From: Mesorhizobium onobrychidis
Lineage (GTDB): Bacteria > Pseudomonadota > Alphaproteobacteria > Rhizobiales > Rhizobiaceae
DNA: 64,000 nucleotides
Assembly (NCBI RefSeq): GCF_024707545.1
Contig: NZ_CP062229.1
Coordinates: forward strand, 5,189,501 to 5,253,500
Reading direction: 5' to 3'
In this document: in pieces, positions 1 through 9,361 of the stretch
Numbering within the stretch: the first letter of the stretch is position 1
How the letters are laid out: the number at the start of each line of letters is the position of its first letter
Position numbers and translations under genes: made by a program
Notes under the pieces: model-generated
What the model was told of the DNA's origin: nothing
What the model saw: the letters and a program-made list of their open reading frames with translations, nothing else
The model's database searches: none

Positions 1-732
1 GTCACTATGCGAGATTTCGCCGGTGCACGGGCCGGCGCAGCGCTTGATCTGGAACAGCAGGCACGGCCGGGTGCGGTTCTCGTAGAAGGAGTTGGTGCAG
101 CTCCTGAGCAGGAAAGCGCGCTGCAGCGAATTGATGGTGCGGCCGACGGCGCCGGCCGAGGCGAAGGGGCCGAAATAGTCGCCCTTGCGCGAGCGCGCGC
201 CGCGATGCTTGTAGATGCCGGGCGAGACATGATCGCCGGTCAACAGGATGTAGGGGAACGACTTGTCGTCCCGCATCAGCACATTGAATCGCGGCCGCAA
301 GCGCTTGATAAGGTTAGCTTCCAGCAGCAGCGCTTCGATCTCGGTGCGGGTGACGACGAACTCCATCGTCGCCGTCTCGCGCACCATGCGGCCGATGCGG
401 CTGGTGTGGAAGCGGCCTTGCGCGTAATTGGTCACCCGCTTCTTCAGGCTGCGCGCCTTGCCGACATAGAGCACGTCGCCTGCGGCATTCATCATGCGGT
501 AGACGCCGGGCGCGTTGGGCAGCCGTTTGACCAGGGTCTGGATGACTTCGGCGCCGACCATCCCGTCGGCATCGCCGGCATGCGGCGTCCAATCGATGGC
601 CGTGAAGGCGACATCAGGACCGCCGGAACCGGGAGCTGACGGATCGACGATCTCCTCCGCCGCCTCGTCCTCGAGGTCGACCTCGGGGGGCAGGTCGTCG
701 GCGGCGCCGCCTCGTTTGTGTTTCTGGTCCAT
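1..732 (-). CDS. uvrC: Excinuclease ABC subunit C, N-terminal part (cut by window edge)
   Basis: UvrC makes the dual incisions in nucleotide excision repair after UvrA/UvrB find damage. The 244 visible residues begin at an ATG at 732 and run off the left edge. After an acidic N-terminal extension of about 60 residues, the GIY-YIG nuclease domain is clear: GVYRM near residue 76, LYVGKA near 88, and the arginine-rich helix KKRVTNY. A second conserved stretch ([17 protein letters not shown]) follows near 190, then the Cys-containing [15 protein letters not shown] stretch typical of UvrC. The upstream SDR gene ends 5 bases before this start on the same strand, so the two are probably co-transcribed. 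Missing C-terminal parts (UvrB-binding, RNase H-like, HhH) lie outside the window. Confidence 0.96.
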   Translation of the reverse strand, partial: MDQKHKRGGAADDLPPEVDLEDEAAEEIVDPSAPGSGGPDVAFTAIDWTPHAGDADGMVGAEVIQTLVKRLPNAPGVYRMMNAAGDVLYVGKARSLKKRVTNYAQGRFHTSRIGRMVRETATMEFVVTRTEIEALLLEANLIKRLRPRFNVLMRDDKSFPYILLTGDHVSPGIYKHRGARSRKGDYFGPFASAGAVGRTINSLQRAFLLRSCTNSFYENRTRPCLLFQIKRCAGPCTGEISHSD

Positions 733-737
733 GGGAC

Positions 738-1514
738 TCATTCGATAATGCCTGTCACATCCGGCGTCTGCCATGCAAGGTGCTGGCCGCCGTCCAGCGC
801 GATCATCTGGCCGGTGACCGAGCGCGCGCGCCAGAGATAGCGGATGGTGGCGCCGAATTCAGGCAATTCCGGGCCGCGCTTCAGGATCAGGCCGTCGACC
901 TGCGCGGCAAAATCGCTGTCTTCCTGGCGCGCGCTCTTCAGTGTCGGGCCGGGGCCGATGGCGTTGACGCGAATGCGGGGTGCCAGCGCCTGCGCCATCA
1001 TCTGCGTCTCTGTCCACAATGTCGATTTCGACAGCGCATAGGAGAAATAGCGTGGCGTCGGGCGCCAGACGCGCTGGTCGATCATATTGACGATCAGCCC
1101 GTCCTGGCCTTCCGGCAGAGCGCGGGCGAATTCTTGCGCCAAAAGTGCCGGCGCCTTCACATGGACGGCGAAGTGACGGTCCCAGGCAATCCAGTCGACG
1201 TCCTGAACCGTGTCGTCCACGAACAGCGAGGCATTGTTGACCAGCAGTGTAACAGGTCCGAGCGCGGCTGCGGCGCGGCCGACCAGGTCGCCGACCGCGG
1301 CCATGTCGGTCAGGTCGGCGGCGACCACAGCGGCGCGGCCATCCTGGCCAAAATGGCCGCCGTTGATCCGCGCAGCCAACGCTTCCGCCTCGGCCCGCGA
1401 GCGGTTGCAATGGATGGCGACAGCAAAACCGTTCGCGGCCAGATCCTCGACGATCGCCTTGCCGATCCGCTTGCCCCCGCCCGTCACCAGCGCCGTTCCA
1501 GCGGCCTTGCTCAT
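738..1514 (-). CDS. SDR family oxidoreductase, pteridine-reductase-like
   Basis: A 258-residue short-chain dehydrogenase/reductase of classical length. Visible motifs are the cofactor-binding TGGGKRIG near the N terminus (the TGxxxRxG form is typical of pteridine reductase/FolM-like SDRs), NNAS in the middle, and the catalytic YALSK (Tyr-x-x-x-Lys). The C-terminal part has [13 protein letters not shown] chose the ATG at 1514 because it has a GAGG-type ribosome site about 10 bases upstream; an in-frame TTG at 1529 would add five residues. It lies directly upstream of uvrC with a 5-base gap, so an SDR-uvrC operon is likely. NADPH preference and a pterin substrate are inferences from the TGxxxRxG motif only. 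Confidence 0.85.
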   Translation of the reverse strand: MSKAAGTALVTGGGKRIGKAIVEDLAANGFAVAIHCNRSRAEAEALAARINGGHFGQDGRAAVVAADLTDMAAVGDLVGRAAAALGPVTLLVNNASLFVDDTVQDVDWIAWDRHFAVHVKAPALLAQEFARALPEGQDGLIVNMIDQRVWRPTPRYFSYALSKSTLWTETQMMAQALAPRIRVNAIGPGPTLKSARQEDSDFAAQVDGLILKRGPELPEFGATIRYLWRARSVTGQMIALDGGQHLAWQTPDVTGIIE

Positions 1515-1923
1515 CCTGTCAATCCTCAATGGGCTTCGATTTCAGCAAGTTGGCGAAATATGGCCGGCCAAGCGTTAAATGCCGTTTCGGACCTTGGGCA
1601 GCATTGTGGCAAAGCGGCCGGATCGGTCTTTCGACTGTGGGCCGGGACTCGGCCGTCAGACCGCAATATAGGGCTCCGGACCCCTTGCTCCAAGCGGTGT
1701 TCAGCGCGGCACGGCAAAGCCTCCTGACACTATCTGTTGCGCAGATACAACGTCAAAATTCAGCCTCATTCGTGCCCGGTAATGACCCAAGTTCAGGTTC
1801 GCTTCAGCCGCATTTCGACACGACATTCGAAACCGTTGAGCGCCAGACCCGTTTATCCCCCCGGCGGGTTGAGGGCGCTTGTGAAAAGCAAGCCTTTGCC
1901 TGTGGCTTAAGGAGTAAAGAACA
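1515..1923. other. Divergent intergenic region between SDR-uvrC and omp
   Basis: About 400 bases with no convincing gene on either strand. It must carry the divergent promoters of the SDR-uvrC unit and the outer-membrane protein gene. A perfect inverted repeat, TATCTG-5-CAGATA, sits at 1731-1747 and could be a regulator site. The omp gene has a strong AAGGAG ribosome site just before its ATG. I see no tRNA or transposon remnant here. Confidence 0.5.
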
Positions 1924-2574
1924 ATGCAAGCCAATCTTAAATTTGCGCGACCGCTGGCGGTGGCGTTTGGGCTCTTCGCCCTCGGCGGAACCGCCTATGC
2001 TGCTGACGTCATCTCGGAAGAGCCGCCGGCACCCGCCCCGATCGCCGAACTTCCGGTCGCTTCGTGGGCCGGTCCCTATGCTGGTGTGAGCGTCGGCTAC
2101 GGCTTCAGCGGTCATGCTGATGCCGACGATTTCGGCGTCGACGTCGACACCGATGGATTCGTCGGCGGCGTCTTCGGCGGCTACCAGTGGCAGCAGGAGA
2201 ACTTCGTGTACGGTGCTGAAGCCGATATCGGCTATAGCGGCATCGAGGGCGACGATGGTGGCGTCGAGGCCAAGGGTGGCTTCGAAGGTTCGCTGCGTGC
2301 CCGCCTCGGCTACGCCGTCACCCCGGAAATCCTGCTCTACGGCACCGCCGGTGGCGCGCTCAAGAACCAGGAGATCGAAGCCGCTGGTTCCAGCGACGAA
2401 AACACCATGCTCGGCTGGACGGCCGGCGTCGGTACCGACATCAAGATCACCGACAATGTGTTCGGCCGTGTCGAGTATCGCTACACCGACTTCGGCGACA
2501 AGGACTTCGACGGTATCGGCAAGGTCAAGTCGACCGACAACCGCGTCACCTTCGGCGTCGGTATGAAGTTCTAA
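1924..2574 (+). CDS. Outer-membrane beta-barrel protein, Omp25/31 type
   Basis: A 216-residue protein with a signal peptide ending near residue 26 (AYA before AD), followed by a Pro-rich linker and the WAGPYAGVSVGYG motif that opens the eight-stranded barrel of the rhizobial/Brucella Omp25-Omp31 family. Alternating aromatic/glycine strands continue to the C terminus, which ends in VTFGVGMKF; a terminal Phe is the usual BamA recognition signal. Family members are abundant structural outer-membrane proteins anchored to LPS or peptidoglycan. AAGGAG precedes the ATG, and a strong intrinsic terminator follows 26 bases after the stop, so this is a monocistronic, probably highly expressed gene. Confidence 0.92.
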   Translation: MQANLKFARPLAVAFGLFALGGTAYAADVISEEPPAPAPIAELPVASWAGPYAGVSVGYGFSGHADADDFGVDVDTDGFVGGVFGGYQWQQENFVYGAEADIGYSGIEGDDGGVEAKGGFEGSLRARLGYAVTPEILLYGTAGGALKNQEIEAAGSSDENTMLGWTAGVGTDIKITDNVFGRVEYRYTDFGDKDFDGIGKVKSTDNRVTFGVGMKF

Positions 2575-2600
2575 AATCGTCCAAGCCACGACACGAAAAA

Positions 2601-2625
2601 GCCGGGCCTCGTGCCCGGCTTTTTT
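2601..2625 (+). terminator. Intrinsic terminator of the omp gene
   Basis: GCCGGGC / GCCCGGC stem of 7 bp with a 5-base loop followed by six T. It lies 26 bases after the omp stop codon. Confidence 0.9.
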
Positions 2626-2640
2626 GTGATCCCTTCCCTA

Positions 2641-2705
2641 GGGCGGGATGCGTTTTAGCCGCATTTCTGCGACGCCTGATTCCACTTGGCTGAAAAATGC
2701 TCTAG
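2641..2705. repeat. Interspersed palindromic repeat, family B, copy 1
   Basis: The stretch from GGGCGGGATGCG through TTTTAGCCGCATTTCTGCG to TTCCACTTGGCTG closely matches 56937-57040 in this window, where the hairpin arms are more complete. It sits between two convergent genes. Such short palindromic units are common in Rhizobiales intergenic DNA; its spread through the rest of the genome is inferred. Confidence 0.7.
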
Positions 2706-2721
2706 CTGGGTGCCAGCCAGC

Positions 2722-3318
2722 TCACGCCGGGACGCAGGGTTTCAGCTCCGGAAACTTCTCGTCGAAGCGCGCTGCCCAGCGGACCAGCCGGCTGCGGCCC
2801 TTTTCCCATTTTCCGGCAAAGCGCAGCGAAAGATAGCCAAGGCAGGCGCGCAGCGCCAGCTGGCCGGCGGTGATCTTCTTCGGCAGCTTTGGCGGATTGG
2901 CGTTGAGCAGATCGAGCGCACTGGTGATCTTCGCCCACTGGCGGTCGAGCCAAGGCTGGTAGACCATGTCTTCGGGGCGCGTGCGCCGCTCATAGACCAT
3001 CGACAGCGCGCAGTCGCAGATGCCGTCGGCCAGTGCCTCCAGCACTTCTGCCTCGAGGCGCTTGTCGGGATTGCGCGGGAACAGCGCGTTCTTCGACATG
3101 CGGTTGAGATGCTGGATAATGGCGCGGCTGTCGTGGACCGAGCGGCCGTCGTCGAGCACCAGCACCGGGATCTTGCCGAGCGGATTGGCGTCGATCAGCT
3201 CGGCCGGCTTGTCTTCGGTTTTTATCGGCACGAGATCGACGGCGATGCCGGCATAAAGCGCGGCCATGCGCACCTTGGAACTGTAGGGTGACGTGGAGGC
3301 GTAGAGCAGTCTGGGCAT
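2722..3318 (-). CDS. Glutathione S-transferase family protein
   Basis: A 198-residue two-domain GST. The N-terminal thioredoxin-like domain shows the early Ser-rich active-site loop (YASTSPYSSKVR), the cis-Pro segment NPLGKIPVL near residue 46, and a glutathione-contacting DSRAI near 63. The C-terminal all-helical domain follows. The ATG at 3318 fits the usual family start (MPRLLYAS) and has AGGAA upstream; a longer reading through 3723 has no coding character. GSTs conjugate glutathione to electrophiles or reduce peroxides; the actual substrate cannot be read from the sequence. It is monocistronic and convergent with the omp gene. Confidence 0.9.
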   Translation of the reverse strand: MPRLLYASTSPYSSKVRMAALYAGIAVDLVPIKTEDKPAELIDANPLGKIPVLVLDDGRSVHDSRAIIQHLNRMSKNALFPRNPDKRLEAEVLEALADGICDCALSMVYERRTRPEDMVYQPWLDRQWAKITSALDLLNANPPKLPKKITAGQLALRACLGYLSLRFAGKWEKGRSRLVRWAARFDEKFPELKPCVPA

Positions 3319-3772
3319 GATCGGGTTCCTGATTGCCGAGTACAGAGCGCGTGGACGCGCAAACAATGCTGTAGCACTTAGAATTTGCGCATGATCCATT
3401 TCCGCGACACTGTTGGCCGGGCATCCCTGCATGATCAACAGCCCACAGCCGGAAAAACCGGGCGCCACGGGCGAACGACCGTTCCTCTGCGATCTTGAGG
3501 CAATGAGCGGTACGGCAGTTGCAGCCCAAGAGAATCTGACCAGGTCAGACAGACCCGAACCTAGCCACCGGTCTTTGCACCGAGAATTCCTCTGCAGGCA
3601 CAGAGAAATGCCCCACCGGACTTCGCCGTGCGGCGAAGTCCTGGGAGTTGCGAAAAGCTGTCTTCCCTCCGCCTCTATTCTTGCCAGAGCACTGACTCTG
3701 CGAGCGAGGCGCCTGTCCGGCACCCGCCCTCAACGGTCTTCAGCACTGTCCTCCGCGAGCGAAGAAACGCGA
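3319..3772. other. Intergenic region with a perfect 11-bp hairpin
   Basis: About 450 bases without a credible gene. It contains a perfect inverted repeat at 3618-3641 (GGACTTCGCCG, two-base loop, CGGCGAAGTCC). There is no T-tract next to it, so it does not look like an ordinary intrinsic terminator. The promoter of the GST gene must lie in the left part. Confidence 0.5.
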
Positions 3773-4228
3773 TTACTTCTTGGCCTTCGCCTTCGCGGGC
3801 ACTGCCTTCGGCTTGGCCGCCGGCGCTGCTTTCTTCACCGCTACCGAAGACTTCGCTGCAGCCGCTTTCTTTGCCGGCGCAGCCTTCTTGGCCGGTGCAG
3901 CCTTCTTTATCGGCGCAGTCTTGGCAGGTGCTGCTTTCTTCGTTGCCGGCTTCGCCGGGGCTTTTGCAGCCGGCTTCTTGGCAGGTGCTGCCTTGGCCTT
4001 GGCTGGTGCTGCTTTCTTCACTGCCGGTTTTGCCGCGGCTTTCGCGGCCGGCTTCTTGGCCGGCGCTGCTTTTGCCTTGGCTGCGGCGGCCTTCGGCTTG
4101 GCAGCAGGTGCTGCTTTCTTCACAGCGGCTGCGGCCTTTGCCGCCACCGCTTTTACTGGTGCTTTCTTTGCCGGTGCCTTCTTTGCCGGTGACTTGGATG
4201 CCGGCGCTTTGGATGACTGTTTAGCCAT
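3773..4228 (-). CDS. Ala/Lys/Pro-rich histone H1-like protein
   Basis: A 151-residue protein built almost entirely of Ala, Lys and Pro, with many copies of AKKAPAKKA-like units and only a few other residues (Ser, Val, Thr, one Gln, one Ile). This matches the low-complexity tails of bacterial histone H1-like or HU-tail-like proteins, which bind DNA by charge and compact or protect the nucleoid. The start is an ATG with AAGGGG upstream; a single unbroken frame with this composition is unlikely to arise by chance. No folded domain is visible. It stands alone between long intergenic regions. A role in chromosome compaction is inferred from composition only. Confidence 0.8.
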   Translation of the reverse strand: MAKQSSKAPASKSPAKKAPAKKAPVKAVAAKAAAAVKKAAPAAKPKAAAAKAKAAPAKKPAAKAAAKPAVKKAAPAKAKAAPAKKPAAKAPAKPATKKAAPAKTAPIKKAAPAKKAAPAKKAAAAKSSVAVKKAAPAAKPKAVPAKAKAKK

Positions 4229-4637
4229 ATCATGCCCCTTAGTTGTGCCGACGGCCGTTAATGACCCGGCGCGTAATGCATATCTGACTCGCGCTTGTCT
4301 AGCCAGCGAAGCATCAGCATGATTTTTTCAGTTTAAGTTTTGGTTACCGGCGACACACGCTCGTGCTGATTTCGCAAAATGCCGCTGCTGCTCTTCGATC
4401 TTTGCCGACGGTTTGCTACAGACATTCTGCGCGCTTTGCCGGACCAATCTCGCTACGAAGCGCTGAAGGTTAGCAAGCGTTTTGCTCGTTGATCATCGAC
4501 CGGCAACACCATGATGGGCTGCTTCAACGATCTCATCGTCTTGTGCAACCGGACGATCTACACAAGCTACAAAAGCAAAACGCGGCCCGCTCGCGCCAGG
4601 ACCTTGCCTGCGTTCGAGAGGGCAATTTTTGCTAAGG
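4229..4637. other. Intergenic region upstream of the AK-rich gene
   Basis: About 400 bases, somewhat richer in A/T than its neighbours. A 37-codon plus-strand reading from an ATG at 4379 has no ribosome site or recognisable family and is not called. The promoter of the AK-rich gene should be in the first 100 bases. Confidence 0.4.
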
Positions 4638-4671
4638 TTGACAGATTACTCTATTCAGCAGAGTATTCTGC
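4638..4671 (+). promoter_or_regulatory. Promoter with two overlapping inverted repeats (candidate autoregulatory operator)
   Basis: A consensus -35, TTGACA (4638-4643), is followed 3 bases later by a perfect inverted repeat TACTCT-7-AGAGTA (4647-4665). A second one, GCAGA-GTAT-TCTGC (4658-4671), overlaps it and covers where the -10 should be. An ATG follows at 4675. A repressor here would block polymerase directly; the small winged-helix regulator just downstream is the obvious candidate. Confidence 0.6.
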
Positions 4672-4674
4672 AGT

Positions 4675-4767
4675 ATGCGGGAGAAGCGCATGTCATTCGC
4701 GCAAGATCAAGCGGCGCTGTCCCAGATCAGTGAGACTGAACGCCGGACACCACAGCAGGCCCGATGA
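4675..4767 (+). CDS. Possible 30-residue leader peptide before the winged-helix regulator
   Basis: A short reading frame (30 codons, starting MREKRMSFAQ) opens right after the operator and ends with a TGA that overlaps the ATG of the next gene (ATGA at 4764-4767), a classic translational-coupling arrangement. An internal ATG at 4690 is an alternative start. There is no clear ribosome site before 4675, and the promoter geometry would leave almost no 5' leader. No known family is recognised. It could be a genuine small protein, a coupling leader, or simply untranslated leader. Confidence 0.35.
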   Translation: MREKRMSFAQDQAALSQISETERRTPQQAR

Positions 4768-5105
4768 TGGCTGCCGACGAAATCATCCACCAGAGCGTGC
4801 GTCTCAGGATCATGGCCACGCTGAATTCTCTGGAAAGGCGCAAAGCGCTGGAATTCGCCCGATTGAAGGCCATCGTCGATGCGACCGACGGCAATCTCGG
4901 CGCGCATATCGATACGCTTGCCAAGGCGGGATATGTCGATGTCGAAAAGCTGTTTGTCGGACGCCGGCCGCAAACGCGGGTCAAGGCGACCTCAATCGGA
5001 CGGCGCGCCTTTCGCGGTCACGCCGCCTTCCTTCGCACCATCCTCGATGAGGCGGAGCAGCCAGGTAAACGCGATCAGCGCAGGACGCGGCAGCGGCCGT
5101 TGTAG
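4764..5105 (+). CDS. Small winged-helix transcriptional regulator (HTH_34/MarR-like)
   Basis: A 113-residue protein whose residues 5-85 fit a winged-helix fold of the PF13601 type: HQSVRLRIMATL (helix 1), EFARLKAIVDATDGNLGAHI (recognition helix region), LAKAGYVDVEK and a basic beta-wing ending in TSIGRRAF. Proteins of this size with no ligand domain usually act as dimeric repressors. The promoter upstream carries overlapping inverted repeats that could be its operator. A second ATG at 4767 is also possible. The 3' end overlaps the convergent gene's 3' end by 31 bases. Confidence 0.8.
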   Translation: MMAADEIIHQSVRLRIMATLNSLERRKALEFARLKAIVDATDGNLGAHIDTLAKAGYVDVEKLFVGRRPQTRVKATSIGRRAFRGHAAFLRTILDEAEQPGKRDQRRTRQRPL

Positions 5106-5527
5106 ACCATCCAGCGGTCGAAGCCCGAGACGCAGAATTCGACATTGTCGCCGATCGAGGCAAAGCCCTGCCCTTCCTCGATCAGATACCAGATGGTGCG
5201 GGCGTGGCCGTCGGACAGGCTGACGGTGGCGCCGCAATAACGGCGGCCGATCGGCCAGGTTTCGTTGGCCGGCAGATAACGGTGCTGATGGATCCCCTGG
5301 AAATGGGTGATCTCGACATCGGGCAGATTCGGCACGTGGTGCACCTGGTAGGAGAAGCGGCTGGTGATCTTGTTCAGCACCCAAGCCTCACCGCAAACGC
5401 CGCTATCTTCGTCGACGTAGACGGCAAGGTCGGCCGCCTTTGCTGCCTGGGTGACAGCGAGGGACGTGCCGAGCGGCGTGCAAAGGGCGATCAGTGCGGC
5501 AAGGGCGGATTGGGCGAAGCGAGTCAT
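5075..5527 (-). CDS. Secreted hypothetical protein with four cysteines
   Basis: A 150-residue protein with a signal peptide (basic N terminus, hydrophobic segment, cleavage after AKA near residue 31), then a mature part rich in aromatic residues with four cysteines (45, 98, 132, 146) that could form two disulfides in the periplasm. No enzymatic motif is recognised. It resembles conserved proteins of unknown function in other Rhizobiales by general character only. Its 3' end overlaps the convergent winged-helix gene by 31 bases, so the two transcripts would be complementary at their ends. Confidence 0.75.
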   Translation of the reverse strand: MTRFAQSALAALIALCTPLGTSLAVTQAAKAADLAVYVDEDSGVCGEAWVLNKITSRFSYQVHHVPNLPDVEITHFQGIHQHRYLPANETWPIGRRYCGATVSLSDGHARTIWYLIEEGQGFASIGDNVEFCVSGFDRWMVYNGRCRVLR

Positions 5528-5658
5528 GGCAGCCTCTTATGGTCGATTGCGCGCACTGTGCGGATTCGCTTGCGCGCGGTCAAGCGGTTGTAGAGACAAT
5601 GGTTTCCTAGTTCGAAATCGCCTTCAGCCAGGACAGGCGCGCGAATATCTCTGCCGCC

Positions 5659-6504
5659 CTACGCCGCCAGCCATTCCAGCGTCCAGTGCGCTGGTTTTTC
5701 AACGACAAGCAATGTGTGCAGGGCCGGCAGCAGCGTGCGCAATTCGCCTTCCAGCGTGAACGACGGGTTGACCACCACCATGCCGCTGCCGTCGAGGCTG
5801 GGCTCGGCCGATGGCGGCCTGATCTCGAAGCCGATGTCGAGCAGCTTCGGGACGCCTGACTGCACCAGCGCCTTCCGGAAGGCGGCGACCGCCTTGCGGT
5901 CTTTGACCGGATACCACAAAGCATAGATGCCGCCGGGCCAGCGCTTGTGGGCTTTCCGAAGCCCGTCAACGAGGCGGTCGAACTCGCCCTCTTCCTCGAA
6001 GGGCGGATCGACCAGCACGAGGCCGCGCTTTTCCTTGGGCGGCAGATGCGCGCCGAGCGCCAGCCAACCGTCGAGCTCGATCACCCGGGTCTGGAAATCG
6101 CCTTGGAATAGCGCCCTCAGTTTCGCGGCATCCTGGCGATGCAATTCGATCGCCGACAGCCGGTCCTGCTTGCGCATGAGATGACGCGCGATCAGCGGCG
6201 AGCCCGGATATTTTTTCACGCCGCCTTCGGGATTGAGCGAACGGACAGCTTCCAGATAAGGCGCCAGTAGTGCTGCCGCGGGGGCGCCGATCTCGGCGCC
6301 GACCAGCCGGCCGATGCCGCCTTGCCATTCGCCGGTCTTTTGCGCTTCAGTCGACGACAGGTCGTAGCGGCCGATCCCGGCATGGGTATCGATGACGCGA
6401 AACGCCTTGTCCTTCTGTTTCAAATATTCGACGAGCCGGCTCAGCACGACATGCTTGACGACATCGGCGAAGTTTCCGGCGTGATAGGCGTGGCGGTAGT
6501 TCAT
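5659..6504 (-). CDS. rlmJ: 23S rRNA (adenine(2030)-N6)-methyltransferase RlmJ
   Basis: A 281-residue SAM-dependent methyltransferase that modifies A2030 of 23S rRNA. The N terminus MNYRHAYHAGNFADVVKH is diagnostic of RlmJ; next come the SAM-binding stretch IDTHAGIGRYDLSS near residue 39 and the catalytic motif IV LVDPPFEEEGE in the middle, and GSGMVVVNPSFTLE near the C terminus. Length matches the family. It ends well before the secreted gene. The downstream minus-strand gene order (membrane protein at 6512, 7 bases from this start) suggests a two-gene transcript. Confidence 0.95.
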   Translation of the reverse strand: MNYRHAYHAGNFADVVKHVVLSRLVEYLKQKDKAFRVIDTHAGIGRYDLSSTEAQKTGEWQGGIGRLVGAEIGAPAAALLAPYLEAVRSLNPEGGVKKYPGSPLIARHLMRKQDRLSAIELHRQDAAKLRALFQGDFQTRVIELDGWLALGAHLPPKEKRGLVLVDPPFEEEGEFDRLVDGLRKAHKRWPGGIYALWYPVKDRKAVAAFRKALVQSGVPKLLDIGFEIRPPSAEPSLDGSGMVVVNPSFTLEGELRTLLPALHTLLVVEKPAHWTLEWLAA

Positions 6505-6511
6505 GCGATAC

Positions 6512-7132
6512 TCAATTCGACGACCCGCCCCTGCCCCAGCGCGGCGGTGGCGGCTGCGAATTCGGATTTTGCGGCCGCCGGCCGCCGAAACGCAACGCCA
6601 GCAGCAACCCGATCAGGCCGGCCGCCATCAGCGAGAAGCCGACCGGCCGCGCCCGGCTGTCGATCTCGCCGACGCCGGAGCGCAGCACGAGGTCCACCGC
6701 CCGCATCTCGATGCCCTCGGCGTCGCCGGGGCCAACGGTGAAGAAGTACGGGCCGGGGCTGACCGTCGGGATCAGGCCTGCCTCATCGCGAAAGATCTTG
6801 TCGGGCAGTTGCGGACTGAACTGGCGCGGATTTTCCGAATGGGTGAACTGCAGCGTCGAGGCGAGCACCGTCCTGCCGCCGGTGGCGGCGGTCAGCGTCA
6901 GCACGGTGCGCTGTTGCGAGACGACAATGCGTTCGGCCCTGGCGGTGAGGTCGACCAGCACCCGCACCGGCGCGTCGCGGCCGGTCAGCGGCACCGTCAC
7001 CGGCTTGAACCGGCCTTGTTCGTAGACCCGCCAGGTGCCGATCTCACGGCCGGAGAAATTGGTCATCGCCCAGGGATAGACGACGCCGATGCCGGTGCCG
7101 GCGAGCAGGATCAGAAGAAACAGAAAGCGCAT
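6512..7132 (-). CDS. Membrane-anchored hypothetical protein
   Basis: A 206-residue protein with an N-terminal hydrophobic segment (residues 1-22, uncleaved anchor or signal), a periplasmic beta-rich domain of about 140 residues, a second transmembrane helix near 165-185 (FSLMAAGLIGLLLALRF), and a short Pro/Arg-rich tail. No catalytic motif or named family is recognised. It lies 7 bases upstream of rlmJ on the same strand and is probably co-transcribed, with no evident functional link. Confidence 0.7.
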   Translation of the reverse strand: MRFLFLLILLAGTGIGVVYPWAMTNFSGREIGTWRVYEQGRFKPVTVPLTGRDAPVRVLVDLTARAERIVVSQQRTVLTLTAATGGRTVLASTLQFTHSENPRQFSPQLPDKIFRDEAGLIPTVSPGPYFFTVGPGDAEGIEMRAVDLVLRSGVGEIDSRARPVGFSLMAAGLIGLLLALRFGGRRPQNPNSQPPPPRWGRGGSSN

Positions 7133-7161
7133 GCGCTCGACTACCTTGGCCCTTGTTGTTT

Positions 7162-7231
7162 GACCATGATCTTATCCGAAAACCGGTTCCCACTTTTTGC
7201 TTCGCTGACCTTTCGGTTCGGGATCATGGTC
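7162..7231. repeat. RIME-like palindromic repeat, family A, copy 1
   Basis: Ten-base arms GACCATGATC / GATCATGGTC enclose about 50 bases including TCCGAAAACCGG, the hallmark of this rhizobial palindrome. Related copies in this window lie at 7344, 30157, 39341 and 61642. A partial copy follows about 110 bases on. Confidence 0.75.
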
Positions 7232-7343
7232 TAGCGCCCCGCGGGCGCGCGTTTCCATCTCGTCCCAGAGCCATGTCGAGGCCGAGATCGAATGTCGTAT
7301 CGAATTCGGCGGTGCCAAGATAGACAATAGCATCGGACCCAAA

Positions 7344-7377
7344 GGTGGGAACCGGTTTTGGGAGAATCCGAATGATC
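7344..7377. repeat. Partial family A palindrome, copy 2
   Basis: The core GGTGGGAACCGGTTTTGGG followed by AATGATC matches one arm of the family A element at 7162-7231 in inverted orientation. The other arm is absent, so it is probably a decayed copy just after the ABC operon. Confidence 0.55.
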
Positions 7378-7397
7378 TGAGCGCCCGATAAGGAGGA

Positions 7398-8498
<1,101 letters not shown>

Positions 8499-8508
8499 GA
8501 AACCTCAC

Positions 8509-9342
8509 TCAGCCCTTGACCGCGCCGGCCGTCAGGCCCTGGACCAGATAGCGCTGGATGAACAGGAAGAAGAGGCAGGCCGGGATCAGCGCCAGCACGC
8601 CGGCCGCCATCATCTGCCCGAAATCGACCGAAAACTTCGATACGAAGGTGAGCAGACCGACCGGAAACGTGGCGGCACTGTTGCCCGAAATCAGCATCAG
8701 CGCGAACAGCAGTTCGCTCCATGCGGCGGTGAATACAAAACCCAGCGTCGCGGCAATGCCGGGCAGCGTCAGCGGCAGGACGATCTGGCGAAACGCCATG
8801 AACTGCGTGGCGCCATCGATCTTGGCCGCCTCCTCCAACTCCTTGGGAATGCCGTCGAAAAACGACTGCATCAGGAACGTCGCGAAGGGGATGTTGAAGG
8901 CGGTGTAGACGACCACCAGCCCGGTCAGGCTGTTGGTCAGCCCGAGCGGCGAGAGCATCTTGAAGATCGGCGCGACCAGCATCACCAATGGAAACATCTG
9001 GGTGAGCAGCATCAGCGCGACCAGCCAGTATTTGCCGCGGAAGGTGAAACGCGACAACGCATAGCCGGAGAGGGACGCGAGCAGCGTCACGATCACGGCC
9101 GTCGCGCCGGCAACGATCATGCTGTTCCTGAAGAAGACCGGGAATGCACTGTGGGCAAGCACGAAGCGGAAATGTTCAAAGCTCATCCGCGACGGCCACA
9201 TCCGCACGCCCTCCGAATAGAGCAGGTCGTTCGGCGTCACCGATACTTTCAACAGCCAGAACAGCGGGAACAGCGCAAAGACCACATAGCAGAGGATCGC
9301 CAGGCGGTGCAGCGCGGTGCCGAAGGTCAAATACCTGTTCAT
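8509..9342 (-). CDS. Carbohydrate ABC importer permease (MalG type)
   Basis: A 277-residue inner-membrane permease with six predicted transmembrane helices. The cytoplasmic EAA loop that docks on the ATPase is clear: EEAAKIDGATQFMAFRQIVL followed by PLTLPG near residue 175. The N-terminal helix and short first loop fit MalG/UgpE proteins. It pairs with the MalF-type permease 20 bases upstream in the same operon. Confidence 0.92.
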   Translation of the reverse strand: MNRYLTFGTALHRLAILCYVVFALFPLFWLLKVSVTPNDLLYSEGVRMWPSRMSFEHFRFVLAHSAFPVFFRNSMIVAGATAVIVTLLASLSGYALSRFTFRGKYWLVALMLLTQMFPLVMLVAPIFKMLSPLGLTNSLTGLVVVYTAFNIPFATFLMQSFFDGIPKELEEAAKIDGATQFMAFRQIVLPLTLPGIAATLGFVFTAAWSELLFALMLISGNSAATFPVGLLTFVSKFSVDFGQMMAAGVLALIPACLFFLFIQRYLVQGLTAGAVKG

Positions 9343-9361
9343 CTGGTCATCCCCCGACCCA

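Noticed and set aside
780..1727. Long plus-strand frame over the SDR gene
   Set aside because: Antisense shadow of high-GC codons; the minus strand shows complete SDR motifs.
3618..3641. Perfect 11-bp hairpin as a terminator
   Set aside because: No T-tract on either side; recorded only as structure in the intergenic region.
4379..4492. 37-codon plus-strand frame
   Set aside because: No ribosome site, no family, and no promoter evidence.
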